A program made the position numbers and the translations under genes. From Aquanectria penicillioides (Eukaryota; Ascomycota; Sordariomycetes; Hypocreales; Nectriaceae): a stretch of DNA of 64,000 nucleotides. Shown here in pieces: positions 10,499 to 21,241 of this stretch. The notes beneath the pieces were generated by a model. It searched no databases. It worked only from the letters and a program-made list of their open reading frames with translations, and was not told where the DNA came from. The stretch lies in contig PYIU01000009.1 in NCBI GenBank assembly GCA_003415625.1, forward strand, positions 248,001 through 312,000, given 5' to 3'. The first letter of the stretch is position 1; the number at the start of each line of letters is the position of its first letter.

Positions 10499-12142
10499 CT
10501 CCCCGTTAAAGTCTGCGCGAATGGTGGTGCAGAGAAATCTGGATCTCTGACGTACCCCTTGGACGATGGCTGCAACTTGGCGAGCCGCGATGCAATCGTC
10601 ATTAGCTTCAACTACAGTTTATGGCTACTGGGCTTCCTTGCATTGCCAAGTGCTGGTGTACAGGGCAATATAGCAATTCAGGACACTTTGGCTGCTCTTT
10701 GCTGGGTCAGGGCTAACGCCAAAGCTTTTGGAGGTAATGTCTCAAAAGCCATGCTGTTCGCATAAAGCGCAGGTGGAGATAACACCTTCACCGTCTCAAC
10801 ATTACCCAAGCGAAGTCGCTTATTCCCGCTACGGTTATCGAATCGGGAGGTGGACAGGACATGACACCTTACGAGACAGCCCAATATAGTGGAGAAAGTT
10901 TCGCGAATACTGAGTTGGTGGTCTAAGGTAATGTGGATCAATCTGTCATCAGGTTGGTCAGGGACCACAGAGACATAAGAAATGAACAGGCGGTTTTCTT
11001 TAACTAATTCTTATTTTTGAAATTCTGAATTCCTTGCATTTAGACTCTATTGAAGTCCCAGTGCAGCCCCTTATGACACTTCTTTATTTATGACTTTCCG
11101 CCTTGCATTCCTTTTCCTCTTTTCTTCTAGGGGCACTCCAGAGCTTCTGATCAGATGCTCTAACACTCTCCCAAGTTGTTCGCAGCTGCTTGGAAAGGCT
11201 ATTCGGTCGTCACCAAATCCGCTTACCCTATACCCTTCTGGGTGGGGTGTATGTTTTGGCCAGTGTCCCCTTCCACCAACAAAATACGCTTAATTGTAGC
11301 GGAACAGACGTACGTATTCTGCTGTTCTCGATGGAATTAGAGTCAAGGAAGCACCTTTGGAGGTCGGATCACGAGTTCCCTTGATTGCCGGATCAAGTGC
11401 GTGTCCATGCTCTCCCAATTTATGACTACTTCTGACAATATCAGCTGAGCATGACTCAACACTGTCTGTCTGTTCTGTCAGTTCTTCTACCACAACTCGA
11501 CATCCTCACAGAAGAAAACCAAACCTTATTTCTTTCAAAATGGGGCAAATTCGGTCCCGCAATGGGCCGAGTGTACCCACTGTCACTTTTCAACAGCTCC
11601 GGGTCATCTGAAGCTGTTGTAGCAGCAATCTGGCATATTATTACTGTCTCTAACTTTACTTACCTCGCATATAAAGCTCTTCGGTCGACAATTGATGCTG
11701 GATCACCTGCATTCGGTTATAGGTTCAATCATATTCCATCATGCCCTTGGCTATCGGTGAATGGAGAGGAATTTTCGAATACGAAACATGCCCAACTGTT
11801 TGGATCCACTCATTTCTCAGAACTTCCCTTTGTCTTTGGAAATCTTGATAATCTACCTTTTGGGAATGGTTCATGCGATTCCACGGAAAGCGAGTGAAGA
11901 TTAGCAAGATTTTGATCGACTCTGAGACTTCTATGGGTCTCACGGGGAATGCCTCTACACCTGGTCAAAACTGGCCAGAATTTGATGAATTCGAAGTAAA
12001 AAGCTTAGAAATAACAAGCCGGACTAAGGCAACAATTCTAGACTTCTCCGAGTGTGAATTTTGGGACGAAATCTGGGTTCAAATGGGTGGTGTTGCAAGT
12101 ATTTGGCTACCTGGAACAAATAGTACTTCTAGGAAGCAATGA
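10499..12142 (+). pseudogene. Carboxylesterase type B relic with repeat insertion
   Basis: Remains of a type B carboxylesterase/lipase. The N-terminal part is absent. Conserved pieces in order: LASRDAIVISFNY, GNIAIQDTLAAL..WVRANA..FGGN, the nucleophile elbow region, ESGGGQDMTPYE, GIRVKEAPLEVGSRVPLIAG, and the catalytic-His segment FGSTHFSELPFVFGN followed by TGNAS..GQNWPEF. Lesions: TAA at 10763-10765 stands immediately before SAGGD where GQ-SAGG is expected; a frameshift follows near 10800; a dispersed repeat (10925-11293) separates the two halves; and another frameshift occurs near 11875. The catalytic Ser codon and His codon survive but no complete protein can be made. Confidence 0.85.
10925..11293 (+). 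repeat. Dispersed repeat, less mutated copy 2
   Basis: About 370 bp homologous to 1300-1680, inserted in the carboxylesterase relic. It contains normal C and G where copy 1 has T and A, for example GACTCTATTGAAGTCCCAG here against GACTTTATTAAAGTCCTAA there. No clear target-site duplication or terminal inverted repeat was found at its edges, so the boundaries are good to about 10 bases. It may be a solo terminal repeat or a fragment of a longer element. Confidence 0.78.
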
Positions 12143-12494
12143 AGGATGCGGTAATAGACATAGTGTAGATTTTATGTAGTACTATTAAATTGGCCCGTCT
12201 ATTGACCCAAAGAACCTATATATCATGGTAGTCAAGGACTATCGTCTGCGACTGGATGATACGTTCAATGTCTCTCTTTCCCAACACGCTCGAGTAAGAT
12301 ATCTCCAATGAATCCAACTATAGGAAACCTACTGCTTTGCTCTTTACTAGTTTAAATCAGATCGTTGGAATTGATACCCAAATATGTGCAACATCGAACC
12401 TTTGTAACATAGACCTAGTGTAATATCTGTTAATGCTTGTGCCACGAAATGGTGACAGCTCGAAGGGCATTAGAGATAATGGCTTCGAACGGTG
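12143..12494. other. Intergenic, convergent 3' flanks
   Basis: Sits between the 3' end of the esterase relic and the 3' end of the SDR gene. No open frame or element was recognised. Confidence 0.5.
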
Positions 12495-13418
12495 TTACAA
12501 TGAGAATCCAGCATCAATGACAACATTGACTCCCGTCATGCTCTTAGATTGTGCCAAACCAAATACTTGCTGAGCGACGTCCTATAATTGAGCTTCAAGT
12601 TAGCGTGAAAGAAAAGTGAATGGGTTTCAACGACCATGAAGCCTCACCTCGAGTTCAACAAATCGCTTTAATTTAGTCTTTGCCCTGTGGCTTTCCTTCT
12701 GTTCATGAGAAAATCTAGCCGACCAATCCTGTAATGTATAAGATAAAAGCCAAATGATGCGTACGAAAATGGACTTTACCGTCTGCAACAGGCCTGGCGA
12801 AACACAGTTTACTCTGATTTTGGGCGCGACCATCGAAGCCAGTCCCTTGATCATATGTATCTGCGCTGCTTTTGTTGCCGAATAGGCCTTGGAATATTAG
12901 CCTAGTTGTGAGCGGGAACGGCCTGTGGCAGTTACCAAAGAGCTCCCCATTCCGGTCACGCCAGCCAGCGAGGAGGTGGTGATAAATGATCCTTCGGATT
13001 GGTCAAGATATTTTTTTGAGGCTGAGAGCACCCAGAGATGAGACTTGACATTCATATTGAATGCACGGTCCCAGTCTTGCTCAAAAACATTATCCTCGAT
13101 TGAAGTGGTGTCACGAAATTTAGTCCACCCGCCATTAGAGAAAACAACATCGATGCGTCCCATCTTATCATAAGTCTCCTGAACTAGGCGATTGATATCA
13201 GATGGAGATTCTAAATCGGCTGCAATGGCAATGTAGTCATTGCCATTGTGCTGAGTGGCACATTTCTGTTTAGATAGTTCATCAAGCAAGCCTTTTGCGC
13301 GGTCTTCATTTTGATGATAATTTACCGCAACGCGAAATCCATTTTGCGAGAACAATTTTGCAACTGCAGCACCCAAACCTGCAGTTCCGGCTGTAACAAG
13401 GATCACAGGAGTCGACAT
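12495..13418 (-). CDS. Short-chain dehydrogenase/reductase 1 of the catabolic cluster
   Basis: NAD(P)-dependent SDR, 252 aa, from ATG 13418; the longer open frame upstream begins with GTG and is not needed. Introns are 12888-12935, 12729-12779 and 12582-12647. Removing them gives an uninterrupted frame through SSLAYSATKAAQIHM and the C-terminal MTGVNVVIDAGF. The cofactor loop reads VTAGTAGLG, a variant of TGxxxGxG with Ala for the first Gly. The catalytic Ser lies in ITTSSLAG and the Tyr-x3-Lys pair in YSATK. It is transcribed away from the P450 gene; the shared 460-bp promoter holds one perfect TCGGA-N3-TCCGA site. Exact substrate unknown. Confidence 0.88.
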
Positions 13419-13878
13419 GATGTTAGAAGTTGATCGAGGCACCGTTGGAACAAAAACACTACTTTGGCGAAGATTCCGCCATCCCGGCTATTAAATGACT
13501 CCTCACAAGTGACTCACGCTAGAGTGGCAGCCCAGTACTACTGGAACAGAAAATAAAAAGCAATTGTTGGATATCCCAAACCGACTAGCCGATAATAATT
13601 GATTTCGGCTGATGCGACGTAACACAACACCAAGATAGATAACCCCGCAGCTTCGGACGCTCCGACACCCTAACCGTCAGCAATTCTCCGTACCCACCAT
13701 GTGTTGGTTCCGGCAGATGCTTTCAACTCGGATTGAAAGCTTTATGGGAGCTGCTTGACGCAGATAAAAGACCAAATTTCGGTTCTGATCAATTGACTGG
13801 TTGGGATACAGCCTTCGACACACTTTGATTTGAATATCCACCAAAGACAATCTTGATCACGACCGCCAAATCCTTATC
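13419..13878. other. Bidirectional promoter, SDR 1 and P450
   Basis: The 460 bp between two divergent start codons carry the cluster palindrome at 13653-13665, 214 bp from the P450 ATG and 235 bp from the SDR ATG. Such a central position would let one site serve both genes. Confidence 0.6.
13653..13665. promoter_or_regulatory. Cluster motif site 1, TCGGA-CGC-TCCGA
   Basis: Perfect inverted repeat TCGGACGCTCCGA. It contains CGG-N5-CCG, the architecture bound by dimeric Zn2Cys6 regulators. It is one of five exact copies found, all in intergenic DNA of this cluster. Confidence 0.75.
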
Positions 13879-15696
13879 ATGGCAAAAGTCTATGATGCAA
13901 CTACACTCAATGTCCTGCTTGCAGAGAAGCTGCAGGGCATGGAGAACATGGTGCCTGTGATAACCACAGTTTTGATTGCACTATTCTCCTATATTGTTTA
14001 CAAGGTACGTTTGATGCTCAACCCCTCCTACGATTTCAAGCCCTTGTCTCCGTCAGCCACCAACATCCCTAGCCATTGCACTACCTCCAGAATGATGCTA
14101 ATTGGACTAGGTTGCATTCGCCACAGATGTTCCGCACATCAAAGGACTCCCAGAGATTCCTGGCGCAGTTCCTGTCTTCGGTCATCTCCTCAAACTGGGA
14201 GAAGACCATGCCAGCGTTTGTGAGAAGTGGTGGCGTCAGTACAACCAATCTGTGTTCCAGATCAAATTGGGGAACACAAGAGCCGTCGTTGTAAACTCAT
14301 TTGAGGACTGCAAGAAGATGCTGCTCGGAAATCAAAATGCAGTGATTGATCGGCCAACCTTGTACACGTTCCATGGCGTCATCAGCAGCACGCAAGGCTT
14401 CACAATTGGCTCATCCCCCTGGGACGAATCCTGCAAGAAAAAGCGAAAGGCAGCCGGTACTGCACTTGGAAGGCCGGCTTTGAGGAACTACTATCCCATG
14501 TTCGACTTGGAGAGCTACTGCATCCTCAGAGACCTCAAGAGGGACAGTCGCAACGGAGAGGTTGAGATCAGCGTGCGACCATACATCCAACGCTATGCTC
14601 TGAACACAACCCTCACCCTGTGCTACGGTATTCGAATGGATGCTGTCTACGATACTCTTCTTCGTGAAATTCTCGAGGTCGGCTCTGCGATCTCACTCCT
14701 GCGTAGTGCATCTGAGAATTTGCAAGATTACGTGCCAATCTTGCGTTACTTCCCCAATAACGACAAGAATGCTCGCTCTAAGAACCTCCGCGATAGGAGA
14801 GATGCCTATCTTAACCACTTGCTGGACAAAGTGCGAGAGATGATCAAGCAAGGCACCGACAAGCCGTGCATTTCGGCAGCTATTCTGAAGGATGAGGAAA
14901 CAAAGCTGACTGGTGTGGAAGTCTCCTCCATCTGCCTCTCTCTCGTTTCTGGTGGCTTCGAAACTATTCCGGGTACCCTGACCTCTGCGATTGGATCTCT
15001 CTCAACCCCCGAAGGACAAATCTGGCAGGATAGGGCATACGAGGACATTAAGCGATATTATCCTGACATCCGAGATGCCTGGACAAGCAGCTTCGTGGAA
15101 GAAAAAGTTCCCTATGTTAACGCAATCATCAAGGAGGCAGGACGCTACTACACCGTCAGCTCCATGAGTCTTCCAAGAAAGACCGTGACTGAGGTCAACT
15201 GGAACGGCGCTGTTATCCCCGCAAAGACCATGATCTTGATCAATGCTCAAGCCGGAAATCACGGTGAGAACTTCATTTCACATCCCCATATATACATGAC
15301 AACGCACTAACATAACTAGATGTTGACCATTTCGGTCCTGATGCCGGCAATTTTGATCCGGAGCGATGGCTCAAGAGTATTGACCCCCCTGTTGAAGCAG
15401 AGTCAAGCGGTCTCGGACACCTGAGCTTCGGAACTGGTTCTCGTGCCTGTTCCGGACAGTACATTGCGTCGAGACTTTTGTATGTTGCGCTGATCCGTAT
15501 TTTGGCGTCGTACAAAATCGTAGCCAGCAAGGAGGAGCCCCCAAACACTGACTATGTTGATTACAACCAATTTAAGACGGCATTGGTGGCTATCCCTAGG
15601 GACTTCAAGGTGAAGTTGATTCCCAGAGATGACTCTATGACGAGCGATGCTCTCCATGCAGCTGAGGAGCGTACTAAGGAACACTACAAGGAGTGA
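13879..15696 (+). CDS. CYP504-like cytochrome P450 (phenylacetate-hydroxylase type)
   Basis: Membrane-anchored P450 of 551 aa. Introns are 14005-14110 and 15264-15319. The N-terminal membrane segment covers residues about 24-42 (VPVITTVLIALFSYIVYK). After it comes the proline-rich hinge KGLPEIPGAVPVFGHLLKLG. The I-helix reads SGGFETIPGT, the E-x2-R is in IIKEAGRYY, and the haem-ligand motif FGTGSRACSGQ is intact. The segment YYTVSSMSLPRKTVTEVNWNG and the C-terminal DYNQFKTALVAIPRDFKV closely resemble fungal CYP504 enzymes, which hydroxylate phenylacetate or hydroxyphenylacetate. That family resemblance is from memory of known proteins; the true substrate in this cluster is inferred only to be aromatic. 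The gene shares its promoter with SDR 1. Confidence 0.9.
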
Positions 15697-16222
15697 ACCA
15701 GATTATTGGCAGAAATTCTCAATGTAGTCGGTGGACGGACTAGTCCGATAGATAGAACACAGATAGAGTTGGCCTCAACTGTAGTGTTTCAAAATAGGAA
15801 AGAATTCACATCAAACTCAGTGATCCAAAACCGCTTTCGAATACGTGGGTATATAAAATACAAAAAAAGGAAAGCTCACACGCTTTTTCTACTATTATGT
15901 GATATCCACCATCAAGTTGAAGATTGAGCCAGATAAAATATTGTGGCTGAACCTTTGATACGTAATTGCTTGACTTTATTTGGCCCAGAGAATGTGGCTG
16001 GAATCACAAGTGGTGCACGCTTGAGTACGCCGTCGTTATCACCGGCCCGGCGGCCCATCCGACACAGCCGACAGCATCCGGATCCACCAAAAATCGCCGG
16101 TAGACGTTCCGTCTCGTCCTTATCAGTTTAAAAAGTACCAGGTTCTGATAGATATTTCAGGGTAGAGGCTTATGTGCACAAACAACAGCCACAGAAAACA
16201 GGATCAATCAACATACACCACC
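15697..16222. other. Promoter region of SDR 2
   Basis: It contains a 12-bp palindrome CGGACTAGTCCG at 15736-15747 (CGG-N6-CCG, one base longer than the cluster motif) and a degenerate cluster site at 16050-16062. Short open frames here have no motif. Confidence 0.5.
16050..16062. promoter_or_regulatory. Degenerate cluster motif before SDR 2
   Basis: GCGGCCCATCCGA keeps CGG-N5-CCG and a perfect right half TCCGA, with two mismatches in the left half. It lies 161 bp upstream of the SDR 2 ATG, similar to the spacing of the exact sites. Confidence 0.5.
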
Positions 16223-17385
16223 ATGTCTTCTCTTGACGTCACCAGCTTGTTCTCTGTTCGCGGTTATGTCACTGCAGTTACCGGAGGAAGTAGTGGTCTA
16301 GGATTTATGATTTGCAAGGTATGGGTGCACCAATTCAGCTGCCCTATGCCATTTCAGAAACCATGTACTATGTTGCGTTGATTATAATTGACAACCCTGG
16401 GTAGGGCCTAGTTTCGAATGGCGCTAAAGTCTATTTGATTGCCCTGCCAAGCGACCCGATTGCCGAGAGGGTTGAGGAGTTGAACAACCTTGGAAAGGCG
16501 TCTGGGGGAAGTGCGATCGGGTATGTATGTCTAAGTTAACTGGGCCTCTTCCTTCGAGTTAACATTCCTAGCCTTCCATGCGATGTGTCCTCCAAGGACG
16601 AAATAGCCGCTGCAGTGGCGTATATTAATGAGCGTGAAGACCATCTCGACGTTCTCGTGTCTAATGCCGGCATCAGAAGGGATCCACCTGTCCAATGCAA
16701 TGTCTTGACAGCCCCTGTCCTGGAATTGCAGTCGTCCCTATGGTCTTCATGCCATTCTGATTGGGCAGATACATTTTGCGTGAACACCACAGCGCATTAT
16801 TTCATGTCTGTTGGCCTCTTGCATCTGTTGGAGAAAGCATCGAGACTCGATCGCAGCGGCCCAGACCGACCATTGGGTCGAGGTGTCGTTATCATCACAA
16901 GCTCCTGCGCGAGCATGCATAATGTGACCAATGTTGACTTAACTAGCTATGCTTCTAGCAAAGCCGCAACTGATCATCTGGTTCGACTATTGGCTGCCAA
17001 ATTCAGTCGGTTCTATGTACGAGTAGCTGGCATCAACCCAGGATGTGAGTTGCAACCAATCGACGAAGATGTACTTCGTCCACCAAAAGTTGAATAATCT
17101 AGCTAACAAATTACAACTAGTTGTTCCAAGCAATATGAATCCCGTTGGTGCAGAGGGGAATATTTTCAGTGCCCTTTTTGATCAGGTCCCCGCGAAACGA
17201 GCTGGGGATGAGAAAGATATCGCTGGCGCTGTTCTTTACTTGGCTAGCCCTGCTGCGGTATGAGCACTATCCCTTTTTCTCAAGCTTAGTTAATAAATCT
17301 TATTGACTGTTTTTAGGCATATATTGATGGAATATCTCTTTGTGTTGACGGCGGGCGTGTCTTGGTAGCAAATGGGCAGACTTAG
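16223..17385 (+). CDS. Short-chain dehydrogenase/reductase 2 of the catabolic cluster
   Basis: SDR of 296 aa. I choose ATG 16223 (context CACCACCATG) over the in-frame ATG at 16172. Four introns: 16319-16404, 16521-16571, 17045-17120 and 17258-17316. The cofactor motif is VTGGSSGLGF, followed by DVLVSNAGI (NAG motif), catalytic Ser in IITSSCASM, Tyr-x3-Lys in SYASSKAA, and the C-terminal ISLCVDGGR typical of the classical SDR family. An insertion of about 20 residues follows the NAG motif. It is probably an oxidoreductase of a pathway intermediate; substrate unknown. Transcribed in the same direction as the P450 and the amidase. Confidence 0.88.
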
Positions 17386-17834
17386 AAAATAGCTGATACT
17401 ATATAAATCGCCAATCTCGGCGTAATTGAGCATTCTTCGATGAAAAAATTCTGCTGACAGTTTTGATTTAATCATCTTCAACTAGGCCGTAAAGGCTTCA
17501 AACTACGTATTAAAACCTGATAGCCTCAGATTGTGCAGAATGGATCCTGGCGCTTGCGATGATTGCAGGCGGGGTCCTTCGCCTCGGCAGTGCGGTCTCC
17601 ATCGATTAACTGCACGCAAAGGCTAAAAGTTCCGCTGGGCAAGTAGCCGCGGAGTGGGGTCCGTTATTATTGACATTTGTCCTCTTTAAAACGTCGGATC
17701 GTCCGAACACGCGGGTCGGAGGGAACTATTTCTTGCCCGAAGCGAGCGACCGATGACCTCACAGCACGAACAGCAGAGAAGCCCGCATCGTAACCGCTCT
17801 TTTGCACAAGTACGTAAGAATACAATCCATTACA
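17386..17834. other. Promoter region of the amidase gene
   Basis: Contains the exact cluster palindrome at 17694-17706 and a further half-like TCGGA at 17715. A short upstream ATG at 17752 opens a frame that does not join the amidase in phase, so I do not use it. Confidence 0.5.
17694..17706. promoter_or_regulatory. Cluster motif site 2, TCGGA-TCG-TCCGA
   Basis: Perfect copy of the inverted repeat, ending 129 bp upstream of the inferred amidase ATG at 17835. Confidence 0.75.
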
Positions 17835-19594
17835 ATGTCGATAGTTTCACTAGCCGATGAATTAAAGTATAGGGCCCTCTGAATCTCACCCTGTCTCGCG
17901 GTGGCTAACCAACATTCAGGTCCACTCTCACCATCACGGATTTGCATCAGATAGCCGAGCAGCTACAGATCAAGATCAACAATCAGAAAGATGCTGACGA
18001 CTATTTACTTCTATTGAAGTCCTTGGACTCTGTGATGCAGGATGTCGAAGACTGGCCAGACTACATTCCTCCAGAGCTAAAACCGTACCCCACCACTAAA
18101 CCCCGCACATTCTCCAAGCCCAGTCAAACTTCCAATCCGTTCAATGCTTGGAGCCACCAATGTCACTTCAAAGCCTCAAAAACTACCAGCAACCTGCTAG
18201 ATGGCCGTACCATTGTGATCAAAGACAATATCTCGGTTGGAGGTTTGCCGACTACCCTCGGGACCTTACCTGAACTCTTTGCTGAAAGACGATCCTATCC
18301 AATCTCAGACATTGACGCTTCCGTTGTCTCTCGTGTCCTAGCTGCAGGCGCAACTATCAAAGGATCAGGGACTTGCGAAAGCTTTTGCGCATCTCCTTTG
18401 TCATTTACCTCTCCGAATGGTCCCGTTCACAACCCGCTTCAGCGAGGATACACGGCAGGTGGAAGTAGTAGTGGCTGCTGTGCTATTATTGCAGCACGTG
18501 TATTGGCTCAACAACATGGTACAGCCGTCGGGGATACGGCAGAATTGGCCATTGGTAGTGACCAAGCAGGATCTGTTCGCATTCCTGCTTGCTTCAACGG
18601 GTTATATGGCCTAAAGCCTACCTTTGGGCTCGTTCCGTATACCGGGGCGGGATCTATGGCGGCAATGATCGACCACTTAGGACCGATTGCTTCAAACCTG
18701 GAAGACATTGCATCTTTGCTGAAGATTATTTCTGGATATGATGGATTCGATCCTCGAATGACTCCTGAATCGCCTATCATCGGTCAGGTTAAGGACTATC
18801 CCACGCTTCTGGCGGATTTTCGAAAGTCCCTGACAATTGAACCTCAATCAGGAAAAGGGATGAAGATTGGTTTATTAAAGGAATCATTTGAGATCCCCGG
18901 GGTCTCACCCAAGGTCAGAGATACAGTTCGGCAGGCCGCAACAAGTTTCTTCCAGTCAGCTGGAGCCCAAGTTGTGGATGTATCAATACCCATGCATGTC
19001 GAAGGGCCTACTATTTGGACTGCATCGACAAGGCCTTCTATGTCGCGATGGCTATGTCAAGGAAAGTCCTCTGGCCATCTCACCTATTCGGCGCCACACA
19101 TTCAAACCACATGGCCACCCACACAAGAGACTTATGAATTGTTGACACGAAGCAATCCGGCAGTGGTCAACATTATCTTGAGCGAGCAATTTGCGCAGCG
19201 TAAGTTTGGATCTGCGGTTGAGGCAAAGGCCCATCGCAAGGTATTCGAGCTACGTGCAGCATACGATCGAGCACTTGAGGATGTTGATGTGTTGATTACT
19301 CCATGTGCACCTTCACCTGCCATGCCTCACCCAACTGCGCTTGCTGATGAAAGTAGCAACTCTTCAATTCTGGAGAGGCTGAGTGTAGCTGTGGGAGTAA
19401 CTAACAATACGTGCCCATTCAATGTGACTGGTCATCCAGCAATCAGCGTCCCTTGCGGATACTCGGGGGAATCCGAGCATACCAAGGTGAAATTCCCCAT
19501 TGGTATGCAGATTATTGGAAAACGGTGGATGGATGAAACAGTTCTTATGGCATCTGCGTTATTTGAGCACGGCATGAAACTAAGCACCGCTTAA
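17835..19594 (+). CDS. Amidase-signature-family hydrolase
   Basis: Hydrolyses a C-N amide bond. The long frame from 17942 has no ATG near its start. A first exon of 32 bp (17835-17866) joined over intron 17867-17919 (GTATAG...CTAAC...CAG) supplies one in phase and gives 568 aa. The catalytic Ser-cisSer-Lys triad is visible: Lys in TIVIKDNIS, Ser in the glycine/serine-rich TAGGSSSGC, and the nucleophile Ser in GSDQAGSVRIPAC. The C-terminal half (PCGYSG..FPIGMQIIGKRW) is also typical. Length matches fungal amidases. It lies inside the motif-bearing cluster, which suggests the pathway substrate or an intermediate carries an amide. The specific amide is unknown. Confidence 0.9.
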
Positions 19595-19796
19595 ATCTTA
19601 TTTTCATCCATAGGACAGCATATCTAGGGGTGGAATGATGATGTCGAATAGCATTGTTTAAATTCACCAAGTTAACCCCCGTTGACTGTTTATTAAAGCT
19701 TGATGTGATTGAAATCTCCAACCTTTCTGTACTGCATGGTTACTTGCGACAAATCTTATCTTGTGGCTTATCTGGTACGCTGTGGCGCTTAGCTAC

Positions 19797-20801
19797 TCAG
19801 AAGCTTGCTAGAAACTTGTTAATCTCCTGGTCCATCCAACCTATATCCTCTTTGCTGCTGCCAGACCCAGCAAGATGGCCCCATACAGAAGGGATTACCT
19901 TCAAGACTGCATTAGGTAGCATTCGAGATTCCCTCTCGCTGGCTTCCCATCTAAAATATTGGTCCGATTGGCATGGCATCAACAAGACGCGGGCCTTGAT
20001 CTTTGATAAAGCACCATTCAAGTCATTTCCCTGAAGGCCCTCACAGACTGTAATATCTCCTCTCTGCCACATTCCAAGCTTGATCAGCAGGTCTTTTGGA
20101 TGCCAAGTATCATAATTTGTTCCGGTCACATCATGGTCCCAATCCTCTAAGCTTTGATATCCCAACTCTCTGTAAAGTTGCTGGTCGAACCAATCCGCAC
20201 TGGTCAGCCAAGCGGAGTATGATTTTCCAAAGGCTCTAAGTCCACGCGGGGCCTTGAATGTCTCTGGATGGTGACAATCATCCCTATAGTCGACGGAATT
20301 CTCCAAGGCTGTTTTTGGACCTTCCAGGAACTGAAAGTTGTGTCTACTCGTTCGAGCAGATGAGCAGATGATGACCGCATTTCGAACAAAGTTGGGGTAC
20401 ATTGCCAACCAATGGTATGTACATTGGCCGCCCATAGAGAAACCGGCAATGACATCTAGTGCTTTGATAGAAAGATGGCGCGTGATGAGCTCATGCTGTG
20501 CGCGAACGCAGTCTCTGTAGTCGAGAGATTTTGGGAATCCACTGGTGTTTGACGGACTCGATGATTCACCATTGCCGAATAAGCCAACTACGATAACCCG
20601 AAAGTCGTTCAATGCCCCATTCGCAAAATTCAACATTGAACGAACTCTGCCCCGAAAGCATGTTGGGATAAGGGCTACTTTAGCTTTGTCCGGGCTGAGA
20701 TCCAGATATGCTAGTTTAGCCTCTGGAATCGTAGTTCCATCCTGAAAGGTGAATTCAGGCAAGGAGAAGTACTTGATCTCAGGCTCTGTGGACGGCGACA
20801 T
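19797..20801 (-). CDS. Alpha/beta hydrolase, homoserine acetyltransferase-like
   Basis: Alpha/beta-hydrolase-fold protein of 334 aa related to homoserine O-acetyltransferase (MET2/MetX) and meta-cleavage-type hydrolases. I start at ATG 20801; the frame extends further only through GTG/TTG codons. The nucleophile is in AGFSMGGQ, the acid in MPCQSDQYF and the His in WGHLAGSG, so the triad is complete. Fungal clusters often carry such proteins as hydrolases and not as methionine enzymes; the setting between an amidase and an amidohydrolase favours a catabolic hydrolase. Two perfect cluster motifs lie 134 and 203 bp upstream. No intron. Its 3' end faces the amidase 3' end across 200 bp. Confidence 0.85.
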   Translation of the reverse strand: MSPSTEPEIKYFSLPEFTFQDGTTIPEAKLAYLDLSPDKAKVALIPTCFRGRVRSMLNFANGALNDFRVIVVGLFGNGESSSPSNTSGFPKSLDYRDCVRAQHELITRHLSIKALDVIAGFSMGGQCTYHWLAMYPNFVRNAVIICSSARTSRHNFQFLEGPKTALENSVDYRDDCHHPETFKAPRGLRAFGKSYSAWLTSADWFDQQLYRELGYQSLEDWDHDVTGTNYDTWHPKDLLIKLGMWQRGDITVCEGLQGNDLNGALSKIKARVLLMPCQSDQYFRWEASERESRMLPNAVLKVIPSVWGHLAGSGSSKEDIGWMDQEINKFLASF

Positions 20802-20934
20802 CTTTTTGGTGGAATGAGGAGACACCAAACGAGAGGCCGGTTTGGGGCAGCATCAAGCGGGGTTATACTCGGCTTAGAAAACCGGCGTCTCGAACGAGTC
20901 TCAGCGGTCCCCCACAATTCCCCGGTGCAAAATG

Positions 20935-20947
20935 TCGGAATGTCCGA
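20935..20947. promoter_or_regulatory. Cluster motif site 3, TCGGA-ATG-TCCGA
   Basis: Perfect copy of the inverted repeat in the hydrolase promoter, 134 bp from its ATG at 20801. Confidence 0.75.
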
Positions 20948-21003
20948 CCGGATAGGCATTCCCTTTAGTTAAGTCCGTCCAATAGTCATCTCGACAAAAG
21001 AAA

Positions 21004-21016
21004 TCGGACGTTCCGA
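21004..21016. promoter_or_regulatory. Cluster motif site 4, TCGGA-CGT-TCCGA
   Basis: Second perfect copy in the same promoter, 69 bp (start to start) from site 3. The whole 13-mer is an almost exact palindrome. Confidence 0.75.
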
Positions 21017-21241
21017 TATTGGTTGGAGAGCTTCGCCACACAATGGTCATGTTGCGATAAGGGACAGGACATGCAGACCTCTCAATTGCTGCCACGATCA
21101 ACTGCCAAATACTGGACTAAAAACTAGGAAATGAATGGGAAGGCGGTATGTTCTCAGTGTTGCGGCTCAAGCTAGGCTCTCAGAGAAAGGAGACATATTT
21201 GATAAGTCGGCCTCAAACTCAGTGTTGCACATTCAACAGAC

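Noticed and set aside
15736..15747. Perfect 12-bp palindrome CGGACTAGTCCG before SDR 2
   Set aside because: Looks like the cluster motif but has N6 and not N5 between CGG and CCG; I did not count it among the exact sites, though it may be bound by the same factor.
17752..17808. Upstream ATG as first exon of the amidase
   Set aside because: Neither available GT donor joins the amidase frame in phase; the exon at 17835-17866 does.
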